This document shows, piece after piece, positions 10,630 through 21,296 of a stretch of DNA of 64,000 nucleotides. Positions within the stretch are counted from its first letter, which is position 1, and every line of letters begins with the position of its first letter. Both the position numbers and the translations under genes were made by a program. The notes beneath the pieces were generated by a model. That model did not search any database. It saw only the letters and a list, made by a program, of their open reading frames with translations, and was not told the origin of the DNA. Source of the DNA: Polytrichum commune. Taxonomy: Eukaryota; Streptophyta; Polytrichopsida; Polytrichales; Polytrichaceae. Location of the stretch: the NCBI GenBank assembly GCA_950295325.1, contig OX485806.1:55425169-55489168 (forward strand), read 5' to 3'.

Positions 10630-11910
10630 AACATATCCGGATTGGCGGTTTTAAGTGCCTAATCCGGTCTGTCCGGATGACCCTAGTATCGTCCAAGGAT
10701 TCTGTGAAGTGTAGGAGGGCTAGAACTTTCCGTACCTGCTTATTTCTTTTTCCTTAGCCAAATTTCTGGAAACCCTAGTTCCTGGACTTTTGGTCTTTGG
10801 GGACACTCTTAGCCTTTTTCCGGAGTGTGCCTTTCCGGATTGGACCTCTAGATACTAATTATAATGCTTACTCACCCCTATATGTTCGACCCTCTAAAAT
10901 AGGCGGTTTCTTCCGATGAAGACGTCCTTGATAAGATTGGAATCCGGAAACTCCCTCACAACCAATCCGGATTGATCAGGTCCGTCTTGGCAGGTCACGC
11001 AGAGAGATCCGGATTGTTTCTTGGGACCAGAGTGACCAGAGGAATCCGGATCCGAGCGGAGATCTGACTCGACGGGACGAGTAGGTGACCCGTACCACTT
11101 TCCGGATTGTCTCGTTCACCAATGATGATACCTCTTCGGAAGATCAGTTAAGTCCGGATCCCTTCTGGACCTTTGCCTAATCTCTCCCACAGCTGTCTCA
11201 CCGGGATGTTAACCTGACGTCCGGAATAATGAGGGTCTCTTCCTACTACGCTCCGGAGGTGGCCTCCACTCCGGAATCCTTACTGATCCGGACCTTCCCT
11301 TCTCCTTCCGACGGATCTGTTCGGCTACCCCTACCTTGGATTCTACTCAATCTGAGCTAACTGGGCAGTCCGTACCACCATCCGGATAGGTCCGTCTAAG
11401 GGCGGTGGGACCTCTTCAGAAGATCAGATTGGCGTAAGTCCGGATCCCTTCCGGATCTCACCCAATCTTCCCAGTGGCTATCCCACCTAGACGTTACCCA
11501 ACCCTCCGGATTGGTGAGGTTTCCCTCCCACTACACTCAGAGAGGATCTACAAGGTAATAACCAGATCTGATCCTGGTCTCCTCTCTCATGTCCTATCCA
11601 GAGCTCCTATCCCTCATGCCCTCCTTCTCCTCCGCTAAGAATCTCCGGATCATTCATACAAACATCATTAAAGAGAAGTCAAGGAGTGAGGTACTAAGGC
11701 ATTTATTCAGAGTAGGAGTAATCACGATACAACAATGGAGAAGGAACCCTTCTCAAGCTCCTTATTCAGCCTTAAGTAGAGGCTCAAAATCCCTAAACTG
11801 AGGGCGGCGGCCCAAGCGACCGCCGCTAAGGAAAACCTTAACTACACCCGGTCTGCCGGGTTTCCCGGATCAAGATCCGGGTTTTCCGCTGATACTCCCA
11901 AGGGAAAATT
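10630..11910 (-). repeat. TCCGGA-rich noncoding tail of the 4-kb element
   Basis: About twenty TCCGGA or ATCCGGAT occurrences are scattered over roughly 1.3 kb, often as CCGGATTG or TCCGGATCCC. There are near-repeats of about 300 bp: GAAGATCAG...AGTCCGGATCCCTTC near 11140 and again near 11420. No coding signal. It is the 3' side of the gene at 14059-12005. Confidence 0.65.
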
Positions 11911-12004
11911 TTATTACTCATCTTCAAAAACTCCTAAGTCCTACCTGCCTACCTCTATTCTGCCTAACTAAACCAGCTATTCTCCTCAACTAAGAAGAGC
12001 GGTG

Positions 12005-14059
12005 CTATTTCGGAGCCGATCCCTCATTTGAATGACTGCCAAACCCGCTGACGGCGGATGATCCCCCTCCCGGCGATGCCTTCTGCAGCCGCGTGAGCAT
12101 CCTTCTCATGTTCGGAGACGGGGCAACCTCGTTGTCCGAATCCGCTGCTCTCTCGGTCCCTGGTGTTCCGGAAACTGTCCCTGGGGTTCCGGAAATCGCC
12201 CCCATTTGGAGGCTCCGGACCGGAGAAGGATCGCTTCCGACGCCCTGCTCCGGATTCCGTTCGCCCGAGATTGAAGTCGTCCGCGGATCCCTGTTGGAGG
12301 CCGCCCTTGAGGGTGGCGGAGGAAAGGGACTGACCATTTGGCAGTCCTGAGGGGACAATGGCGAGGCATGGGTCATAGGGGCTTTGCCCCTACTCGGAGT
12401 TGCCTCCCGATCAGAAGTCTGGTGCCGGATCGGCGTCCTAGCCCTATCCGGAGTCCGGGATCGGTCCGAGTTTCGCGGAACCGGGGACTGGCCTCTCCCG
12501 GATCGGACCGACCCGGTACTCTTCCTCCTCACCTGGGGAGAACGGACCTGTTCTGGAACCCTCCTGGAACTAGTCGGCTGCGAGACGCCTCCCTGCTGGC
12601 TGGGTCCTGCAGATGTCGGCGGATTCTGCACCAGGGCCACTTCATCAACTACCTCATAGAGGGTTCCGGTTGGTGACCCAGGCGGACCCGGATAGAGTAC
12701 CCGCCGGGGTGTTCCGCTTGGTGGAACCACCCTCTGGATTTCCGCCAGGAGGTCCTTCATCGTCTGTGAGTACTTCACGAGGATGGGAAGGATCTGCCTG
12801 GCGGAAGCGGGCTCTCCGGACTCCATCATCCGGTCGTAGAGGTGCGCCTTGTTGACGATCTCCGCCGGATGCCCCACCAACTCCCGGATCCGGCTGAAGA
12901 GCACTGCCTGCTCCGCGTGGTACTTCCGGATCTCTTCGCTCTTCTGACTCAGCTCCTGAGTCATGGCCGCTCCCTGCGCGGTGAGATGGGCGTTCTCCGT
13001 CTTGGCCTGCTCCAGCTCCTTCCGGTCCACCCTCTTTGCCAACTCTCGGAGAATATTTCCAGGCCCGCAGTCGTCCAGAGCCTGGTTCGCCCCTCGGACG
13101 ATGTGCTCCAGCCGGAAGTACTGGGTTTGCAGGTCCTCCATCCCCTCCTGCATCCGCTTGAAGGGATTTTCTGGAAAGTCCCAAGCTGATAGGTCCACAT
13201 TTCGCCATGTGGTCTCCCGGCTGGGTCATGCTTCCGGATGATGGTGAGGGGGAGGGGGTGAGAGTGGCCTCGAGACGGTTGGCGGCGGGCTTCCGGGTGA
13301 CGAGGGAGGTGCTTCCGGAAGAATGGGGTCGCTGGAGGTCTCCGTCTCGACGTCTCCGGCTTCTGGAAGAAGCTTGTAGGTGACCTCGTCCGCCGCTATC
13401 GTTAGCAGGTCCTCCTCCTCCGCCAAGATGCAGTCGAAGTGCTGGTAGAGGTTCAAAATGAAGGGGGAGAGGAAGGAGGGTTTCCGGCCGATGTGGGGGA
13501 GGGCCCGTCCGACTATCTCCTGGATGATCAGGCCCCAGTTCACCGGCCGGACTCCAGACATTGCACCAAACAGTGTGTTAGCCATGGTGAGGCTAATCCG
13601 CTTCGGCTTGTCCGGATTGAGAATGGGCAGGAGAAACTCTAGCACTCTCCGCTCCCTAAGATTCCGGCAGTTCCCAGGGTGGAATCCGTCCTTTGGATCC
13701 GCGTCCCCTCTGAACTTTCCGGCGAACACGCCGTCGCGGCGGCCGGCCCACCCTTCTGCAATTCCCCTGGGAAACCCGTAAACCCTGTTCCAGGTATCCG
13801 GAGTCCAATTTTCTGGATCCGTCCTCTTTGTGCCTAGCCACTGATTGCCTCTCTCGAACCTAAATTCACGGAGGGTATCTTCCGCTCTGAGGTTCCAGGG
13901 TTTAGAGAGCAGTCCCGCACAACCCATGACCCGGAGATCTTCCGCGAGCTCCTGCAGCTCTCTATCCTCCCTCAGAATTGCAGGGGTGAGGGCTTTCAGC
14001 GGAATCGGGATGGGTTCCCGCTGATCCTCTTCCCGTGCTTCCGGCATTTTCCTCTCCAT
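12005..14059 (-). pseudogene. Gag/plant-transposon-like protein, one in-frame TGA
   Basis: A 684-codon frame broken only by TGA at 13226-13228. Residues 1-277 form an apparently globular part (WNRVYGFPRG about 90-100; GNCRNLRERRVLEFLLPILN about 148-167; VRPVNWGLIIQEIVG about 186-200). They recall, from memory, the 'putative plant transposon protein' group found in gypsy-like elements. After the TGA comes a charged, heptad-like region (LEQAKTENAHLTAQ... to SEEIRKYHAEQ) and then a long Ser/Pro/Arg-rich disordered tail ending EGSAPK. The ATG at 14059 is the first in frame, after a 597-bp leader. The stop fits a CGA-to-TGA change in CpG context, or readthrough between two domains. Apart from it the frame is clean, so the element is young. 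Function is inferred only as gag-like. Confidence 0.6.
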
Positions 14060-14656
14060 TCTAACTTTCCGGCTTGCAACTCTCTCTCTTCCGGATTCCC
14101 TCTCTTCCGTCTAACTGCTACAGAGTCCCGGCAAGCCAACTGCCAGTGACTGAAAAGTGCTGAGTCCCAGCAATCCAACTGCTGGCAGCTCGAAATGACA
14201 ACAACCTCACCACTCGTTCTCTCAGCAATTTCGTCGTTTGTGAATCAGAAAAAAGTGGGAAGGAGAAGGAAGGGACTCCTAAATATCCCTCCCCTGTTAC
14301 CGTTTGGGTTAACGGAAAACGGTTATAACGGTTTTCCGACGGTCTTCCCCCAATCGTCATAAACCCGTTATAACCGCCACTTCCGGTCCGTTGGGTAATC
14401 TTGGCGCGTCCATTACTTGGTCCGGACCAATGGTTCGGATCATGATTACACGGTCCGCTCATCCTATTTGACAGACCGGTCATAGTACTTATTTTAAGTC
14501 GTTTTACCGCAAAAGGCGGAGTTAGGATACCCTATTTCCTAGTACAAGTAATTTTAACCTAAGAGACCCTATTACCTTCAGATAAGCAAGGAAAAATACG
14601 GAAATGGAATCCGTATTTCCGTATTTCCGTCTTTCCGTCGAATTTGGACTCCCACA
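14060..14656 (-). promoter_or_regulatory. Leader/U3-like region of the 4-kb element
   Basis: In minus orientation this is the start of the element. It holds repeated CGGAAATA units (about 14588-14640), an inverted repeat CGGAAAAC...GTTTTCCG at 14313-14338, a TATA-like GATATTTAG near 14277-14287, and two related direct segments (CAGTTGG...GCTGGGACTC and CAGTTGG...GCCGGGACTC) just before the ATG. Promoter function is inferred from position. Confidence 0.4.
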
Positions 14657-14661
14657 AACAT

Positions 14662-15117
14662 GCATGTTCACATTTGAAAACGTGGAAATGATATTTTAGA
14701 TGTGCGTGTCATTGTGGGTATTGGGTAAAACATGGATAAATTCTGCTGGAGGGTGTCTAGGGGAAAAAAAACCACATCAACCACTGTGCACGTCTGCATT
14801 GCTTGTAACACTATATTCGTTAATTGGAGACTTTTTGTTGATTTTGAGACTATTTAAGGACGTGGCTTTCACAATTGTAGGAAGGAAAACAGTACAAAGA
14901 TGCTATGTTCCCAATTTAGGATTTAGATATGAGACTCAAATGCATGGAAATACACAGACGTAAATAAGAAAACGAGATATATGAAAACATTTGCATATAC
15001 AAAATCGATATCATATTTATTGAGTAGGGTTGAAGTACAAAATACATGTGGAATATCCAATATTAAGCCAAAGTCCTAAAAATATAATCCCTCTACTAAA
15101 TGTATGTTAATAATAGC
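14662..15117. other. No gene seen
   Basis: AT-rich stretch between the 4-kb element and the next ORF. Nothing recognisable on either strand. Confidence 0.5.
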
Positions 15118-15489
15118 CTATATGTTTGGATTGTGAATACGACTCGCTACTTGTATTTTTGCCTTAGCCTTTGCGGCCGTTTCTTTTTCTTTTGCTTTAA
15201 TGGCATCCATTGCTCTAAAGATCTCGGCTCCGCGGCTGTAACCTTGTTTATTGACTGATCCCGAATATGTGCCATTTGCCCATATTTGTTGAACCGCTAC
15301 CGATTTGTGGGTTGTAATATTGTGAGTGGAATAAGAATGCGTTTGGGAAACCGAATGTCTTGCACTCTTCCATAGGGCCAAACAACGATCAGACTCGCAA
15401 GAAGCTGTCTTCAGTGTTCGCCTATCCAATGACAAAGTCGATGATGCCCGGCCCACATTCGTGTACATTGGGGTCTGAACAATGACCAT
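15118..15489 (-). CDS. Hypothetical ORF, possible 3' exon
   Basis: 123 codons, not recognised. The C-terminal third is Ala/Lys-rich (MDAIKAKEKETAAKAKAKIQ) and looks helical. It lies downstream of, and on the same strand as, the 15589-16023 frame and the HAD phosphatase frame, so it could be a 3' exon of a longer transcript. I could not find splice sites that join them convincingly. Confidence 0.3.
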   Translation of the reverse strand: MVIVQTPMYTNVGRASSTLSLDRRTLKTASCESDRCLALWKSARHSVSQTHSYSTHNITTHKSVAVQQIWANGTYSGSVNKQGYSRGAEIFRAMDAIKAKEKETAAKAKAKIQVASRIHNPNI

Positions 15490-15588
15490 AAATATATATA
15501 ATGAAGTAGGTTAGTATAAGTGGTTACAAGTTACGGATGGAAGTCCGAAAAACCCAAGAAGTTGAAATGCACTAATACACGGAAATCA

Positions 15589-16023
15589 TCAAGGAAAAAC
15601 TTGAGAATGCCAATAGTTGGGCACCTTCGCCTTTGGGGCGCTGGTTAAAGCTTTTGGGACATCGACGGGTGTAGATGCAAGCCCGAGAGGGACGTCCGCA
15701 AACGCCGGTACATCAATTTGGGGTTCATCCATGCAAAGGCGTCTGGTCGACCGTGGGTTTCGGACGTGCCTCTCACCGCGGAGGGGAGATGGAGATGGAG
15801 ATGGATCGTACTTGAGTTTTGCAACCTTTGCAGGAGGGCTATCCACGATTCCGTCTTCAAACCCGGAGTCTTTGGAGTAATCAACAGCAGAGGCAGCATC
15901 GACGGCCAAAAATTGGAATAGTGAAGGCATTGCAACATCGCTCATACCAAGGGAAGGAGATGTGGGGCCTGACCATGATGCAGACATGCCATTGATGACA
16001 CTTTGGGGTGCTTGGTGAGGCAA
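15589..16023 (-). CDS. Hypothetical ORF, low-complexity Ser/Pro-rich
   Basis: About 144 codons, open from just after CTTAG (a good 3' splice site on the minus strand) to 15589. It contains SPSPSP and basic stretches followed by repeated DVP motifs (IDVPAFADVP, TPVDVPKAL). No family recognised. The CTTAG suggests an internal exon, possibly of the gene containing the HAD domain, but the frame does not join cleanly to the HAD exon with the donors I tried. Confidence 0.35.
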   Translation of the reverse strand: MPHQAPQSVINGMSASWSGPTSPSLGMSDVAMPSLFQFLAVDAASAVDYSKDSGFEDGIVDSPPAKVAKLKYDPSPSPSPLRGERHVRNPRSTRRLCMDEPQIDVPAFADVPLGLASTPVDVPKALTSAPKAKVPNYWHSQVFP

Positions 16024-16115
16024 CTAAGACACAAGAATACATTACAAAAATAAGGGGAGAAATGTTAGATATTTACATGGAGAGTCAAAGTACAAACCCA
16101 AAATTGTCAAAGTTT

Positions 16116-17813
16116 TCACATTAATTTATTGAGTCTAGCGTAGCCATACAACATCCTAAATTCCTCATCTTGTGGTCCTAGAGGCCTATTGCCAATGGGG
16201 TTCGAGAGCACAAAATCCGGGACACTTCCGGGGTGATAGGCAAGCCTCCTAATGTAGGGCCCTAGTTCACTCTCTAGAAAGTTGTCATTCCTGTCGCAAC
16301 CCTTGCTAGGTCCCTTAATAATCTTGCCAATTTTCAATTCTAGCAAAGGTTACGAGTCGCTAACCCTTCGCATTCCGCCATGCTAATGGATAGCTCCTCT
16401 TACCCCGGACCAATAGTTCATAGGAGGGAACCAACCCTCCTACTTTGCTTTCGGGACTCACCCCTTAATCGGTAACCCATTTCCCCAATGTGGACTTCCA
16501 TCCATGGAAGTCCAATCCTATGTTGATCATCGCATTGCCGGAGCAACACTACAACAACCCGAACCATACTAGGCAACTATGGCCTCACAATAGGCCAAAG
16601 CCCATGGAGGCCTTGCCGTTCGGCCTCGGGTGGGTGAGGCCACACCACCTCACCCATATAAGCCTCTAGGACTTCACGCGGGGCCCCTACCCCACCGTCA
16701 ACCAACCTCTTGTCTCTCTACCAAGAGTTGGGGCCAAGTGGACATTTTCCTTTAGCTGCTGGGCCTAGAACCCCCCAGCAGCTTCAGACCATCATAACTT
16801 CCTTGTATGATGTCTGATCATAACAACCAACCACTTCATCTTCATCTACGCTTCACGTAGATGCCGATGAACTCCTCACTTGCCCCATTCGGGCAAGTAT
16901 TGAGGAAGTTATGCCTGTTTGAACCTTTGCAGTCCCGGGAATCACTCCCAGGCACTGCTGTATCAGGGCGCTGTCCCGGGACAGCGCCCCACTCAAATGG
17001 CGATAACTCCTAGCTCACACCTCCGATTGAGGTGTTCTTGAGCATTCTAGAATCACCACGCCATGAGCTACGCATAGCTCATGGCCTTACCCTTGTGCCT
17101 CCTAGTCTCCGTGGGTGGGAGGCGTTCCCAACGCCCGGGGTCCTAACCCACACTAGGATCACTTGGGCCCTCTCACCAACGGCGCCACAAGTCCCGGGTG
17201 TCACTCCGGGGTCCCCCTTGTGCCCATGGTGTTTCGGGCACTCCTCATGGAGAGGTGCGCGACAATTCCTATCGCTTTCCCAAGGATCCGGGAATATGCA
17301 ATTGCCCGGGGGATTGAGAATACTCTTTGCCGGGCTGTCGTCAATGAGGAGTGTGTTATCCGGGGTGGGCCAACAACCGTGGGGAACCCCCTCCAACATA
17401 GGGACGCCCACCCAGAGGTTCTTCCTCAAGACCTTTAAGAATTGAGGCCCACAACCTCCTCCAAGCTTGGGTAGAATATTGCCACTACGATCATAGAGGT
17501 CATCGCAGTGTTCTTGACCGAGAAGCAAGCATGGCATTGCGAGTTCTCGGAAAAGGAAACCGACGATGGCCTTCGTGTTGTCCATGAGCATAGAGCTCCA
17601 GATGATGACATGTGCGAAGCCAAGGACCTCACAAAGGAAGCTCCTCAAGCCGGGGCGAGCACGTACAACCTTCTTATTTATGAGAGTATCGAACTGTCCG
17701 CCGTAATCCATGTCTTGTGGACTACGGAAGGGCCCCTTGGACGCACTATTCGAGATATGTTTGGAATAACAAAGCACCCCATTGAGGTCAAATATTATGA
17801 ACGGTTTCATCAT
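16116..17813 (-). pseudogene. HAD-family (FCP1/NIF-like) phosphatase, split by a solo LTR
   Basis: Members of this superfamily remove phosphate through an aspartyl intermediate. The N-terminal FIIFDLNGVLC matches the HAD motif I box (DLNG, where DxDx is typical, so the usual second Asp is replaced by Asn). RPGLRSFL and VIIWSSM follow (motif II-like), then NTLLIDDSPAKS (motif IV with adjacent Asps). The frame runs from ATG at 17813 to 17265, is interrupted by a 973-bp LTR-A with its duplication, and resumes at 16286 to the stop at 16116. Leaving out the LTR and one ATTCC gives an uninterrupted frame of 239 aa. Its C-terminal half contains ELGPYIRRL and VPDFVLSNPIG. The replaced Asp in motif I may mean the protein was already non-catalytic. 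Confidence 0.8.
16292..17264 (-). mobile_element. Solo LTR-A in the HAD gene
   Basis: 973 bp, the same length as the LTRs of the complete element, in minus orientation. It is flanked by target duplication ATTCC (16287-16291 and 17265-17269). No internal element sequence is present, so it arose by LTR-LTR recombination. The hairpin near 16965-16990 reads as a perfect CCCGGG-centred dyad here, versus CCTGGA in the complete element. Confidence 0.93.
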
Positions 17814-18188
17814 GGGCGCGCTTGGTTTTCCCGCGGGGTTGCGACATATCTCCGACGGACCCTGTGATGGAACATTCTATCTAGGTAAATGGTACTACTC
17901 AAGAAAACCAATTGACAAGCATGGATGAACTCAACAAAGAAGTATAAGGCCAAAAATAATCCGAACCATCCAGTTGAAAAATTGGTATTAATGTAATTGG
18001 TGATACACATTTGGTGAATAATATACATTGTCGCAAAAAAATATGTGTTGAAGTTAATGGAATCTATGCTAACAAAATTGTATCCACCCGCCGGGCGAAG
18101 TCGAGGATTGAACTCGAAAATATACACACGCCACGAAGGAGGCAGACAAGGAAGTTTCGGACGCGCGTCCGTAACGTGGGAGGCATGC
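17814..18188. other. Spacer with one palindrome
   Basis: No gene. A near-perfect 22-bp palindrome of the GGACGCGCGTCC family lies at 18154-18175, just past the 3' end of the ParB-like gene. It is the leftmost member of the family in the window. Confidence 0.6.
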
Positions 18189-19604
18189 TCAAAGGTTGAT
18201 TACCTCTTCAGGGGCGAGGTCCGCGCCAGCAGTGCCTCCCTCACCTGGCCCCGTCATGGGCACAGGATCCGGACGCGCGCCCGCAAAATTGTCCAGATCT
18301 TCGACCACCAACAAAGTGTCTCCAGCCGCTTGCGACCCTTGAGTATCCACGTAAGGCTGATCCTCATATGTGGAGTCTTGGCTGCCCCGCATATGTACAT
18401 CTTCATCGCCGATGGGGACGTTGCCTTCATTGACATCCGTCTCGGCGGCACCCGCCATGTCACGTGCCGGTATCTCCTCCACTCCTGTAGGATGAGAGGA
18501 GGGCTCCTCTGGAGTGGCGACAACAAGGGGAGAGGGCGGGACAATCAACGTGGGAGGTGGATAAGCATGCTTGGGTATATAAACTGCATGGCTACTAGAT
18601 GGAGGCCGCATGAGAGTCATGGGCATGGACATGCCGGCCTCGGGAGCTGCATATACAACTTGGGGCCTTGCTTGCAAGCTCTGCATCAAGCTCATGAATT
18701 GTTGGCTCTAGGCCAAGAACTGCTGATTTTGAGCCATGAGATCAGCGTGCCTTCGAGCAGACTCCAACCTAGCTTGCTCCATCTCAGCTTGGATGGCAGC
18801 CATCTTTTTGGCGTGCTCCTCGTTAGCTTCTCGAAGCCGTTGGTCAAGCTCTTCCTTCATTCGCCTCTCCATCTTCTCGTCCAATTCAGACACTGACATC
18901 GGCTCTTTCTTCACCTTGCCAGGTTCCGTAGGCAAGGCAGAGATGGCATTGTGAATCCTAATCTCATCCTCGTCTTCATCGGAGAGCTCCAAGACCGCGC
19001 CTTCAGGGTATTCGTTGTATGGCGTCTTGTTCCTCTTTCGTCGACTCTCACGATATAGAGAGATATCAGGCCTCAATATCAACTCCAGCACATCCCTCCC
19101 CTCCATAGGGGGGAGATCTGAATGTTGAGATCCCCCTCCAGATGAAGCGGTGCATCCGCCTTCTGCCGCAAGATCCACATCCTTCTCGGCCATAACACCT
19201 GGAGCACGAGATGGACCCGCAGTTGAGGGAAATCCAACTCGAGAGGTGGGAGTCCCAAAAGGTGAGAGAACAGGGGTATGAGGGACCCTTATCGGAGTGA
19301 AGTTCACGCGTGCCTCCTGCGCATCCGTGTCGTCTGTTCCTAGCAGGAAAGTACTTGGATTAATTGGGTCGCGAACAAGGCCGGGTAAAGGCTCATGTGT
19401 GGAGGGCTGCGCTCTTGGGGAACTGGGATCCTGGTCCTCTTCAGGGTCTGTCTCCATTCCGGGCATTGCCTCTTCTCTAGAAGCAAGAGGCACCGCAGGA
19501 TGGGGTGTAAGGACGTCCATGATGTCCTGGATATCCATTTTGGAGGCCATTACCCTGTGAGTATGGGCGTCATCGTAGTCGGAATCCTGCACAAAAGAAT
19601 TCAC

Positions 19605-19855
19605 CTGCAAGCCAAGCATCTGGACTATCACAAGAAAATTAGATAAGAACAATTGTGGTGATTGCATATAAATGAGGCTTGATGTCAACACATTATACGG
19701 ACACGCATTCGTAAAATCACCACTCAAAAGTTGGACAATTTTATGGACGCACGGTCGTAAAATTCACATGCACCTGGTACTGGGTTTTTACGGACGCGCG
19801 TCCGTAAAATAACTATGCAAAAGATAGGTGGGTTGAAAGACAAACAAATACTCAC
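19605..19855 (-). other. Intron 2 of the ParB-like gene, with palindromes
   Basis: 251 bp, GTGAGT donor and TTGCAG acceptor, phase 0. It contains a perfect 24-bp palindrome at 19787-19810 and two degenerate relatives near 19697-19715 and 19738-19760. Confidence 0.7.
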
Positions 19856-21164
19856 CAATGCTGCATACATAAACTTCGTGCCTCCGAAGACGTTGTAAAC
19901 TGTCTCACTCATGACAGTTAAAGCCTTCAAGACCCCTATATAAAAGTCCATCCGGAGCTCAAACGCCGGATAGATTGCATGCATTGTCTCCTCAACAAGC
20001 TCCTTGGGATGTGGTGGCGGCAATGAATAGACTTTCCTGAACACCTCGTGTGGTTTAATGGGCAATTGTCCAGTTGGGGAAGACTTGCGTGTCAAGAAAT
20101 AAAGCTGCACAGCTCCCACTTGCTTCACCCCCCTTGCCTCTTGAATGACAGTGATCCCTTCTGTCTTCGCTAGGATGTAGGTGCTGTGGTACATATCGTA
20201 TTCGAGGTCCATCGTTGATGTGTACAGATGGACAATGGATGTGGACCTCTCTTGCTCTACAATCCATAACCACACATGAGGCTCGAAGAGGGCAGGCGAG
20301 CGATAGCTCTTGAAGGCTTTTAAGAAGGGCTCGTAGAAGGGTGCTCCCACAACGTCTTGCTTCCAAGCTCCGGGAATTGCACGAAAATCAAAAATGGCGA
20401 AAGGGCAACCCCTGGGGTCATCTCTCACAGAGGCTCTTGAAGCATGGGTGTCCCATGTGCCGAACTTCATGCCCTTTCCAACCGTGCAGAGTCTTGCAAA
20501 CCCTCCAAATTTCGCATTTTTTTTCCTATCGAGAAAGTGAACGTACAACCCTGCCTCCCTCTCGTCGATGGATCCCTTTTTTTCGTTCCTTCTGGATCGT
20601 TGGGCAAGGAAGGATGATGCCCTTCTTATCAAAGCTCGCATTGAGACGCCATTGATGTGGTATTCACCCTTCAGCTTCCTCCAATTCTCCCACACGATCT
20701 CACCATCACTATTAATGAGGTTGTGGGTGGGTAGCAATTTGCTAATCTCCCTTACAGCCATGGTCTTCTTCTTTCTGTAATCGCACCATTCCTTAATGTG
20801 GTACGTTGATGGCTTCATGTGCTTTGGCTGCTTCAGAAAGATTTTGGGATAGGGCAGAGTTCTTCTAGAAGAATGTGTTGTGCTGCCCTGTACAGCTCCG
20901 AGTCCATCAATCCTTGGAGGGGACGAAAGAACTCTCGCAGGATTGGTGGTACCTTAATCTTTGAATCGCTCTTGTATGTATTCTCCGTATCTGGATTCAC
21001 AAGGTCCCGTTGTTGTGGGCATCGAAGAGTCGCAACCAGATTGCCCACGTCTCCTCTGTTGCAATGATGAGCTTGAATTCACCCTTTAATTCATGCACTG
21101 TTTTCATGCCACTTGTCTTCATGTCTATACTCGAGAACTTTGTCAAGATGGCATTGCTGAATGT

Positions 21165-21296
21165 CTGCAAGAGGCATGAATTGCAAGAAATCAGTACATC
21201 GAAATTAGCAGACATTAAATTCAAAGAATTGAAGCAGTGGGAGGAGAAAGGCCAGGTTTACGGACGCGCATCCGTGAATATATATGAGTGACATAC
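21165..21296 (-). other. Intron 1 of the ParB-like gene, with a palindrome
   Basis: 132 bp, donor CAG/GTATGT and acceptor TCTTGCAG, phase 0. A degenerate member of the palindrome family (TTTACGGACGCGCATCCGTG) lies near 21257-21276. Confidence 0.7.

Larger units (their letters stand above)
10610..14656 (-). mobile_element. 4.05-kb TG...CA element carrying a gag-like gene
   Basis: The stretch starts TGTGGGA, ends TCCCACA, and is flanked by the 5-bp duplication AACAT at 10605-10609 and 14657-14661. These are hallmarks of LTR-type integration. Its base composition changes sharply from the AT-richer flanks, and TCCGGA/ATCCGG motifs are very frequent. In minus orientation there is a 597-bp leader, one long ORF (14059-12005) and a 1.4-kb tail. 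I could not find two LTRs, a primer binding site or any pol gene. It may be a giant ORF-bearing solo LTR, a gag-only non-autonomous element whose LTRs I failed to see, or another element class with similar ends. Confidence 0.75.

Noticed and set aside
13226-13228. Programmed TGA readthrough between two gag-like domains
   Set aside because: The following bases (CCC) do not match the known CTAG/CAR-YYA readthrough contexts and no downstream structure was recognised. Kept only as an alternative.
17810-18127. Hydrophobic minus-strand ORF upstream of the HAD gene
   Set aside because: It overlaps the HAD start in another frame, has no family resemblance and lies in AT-rich spacer.
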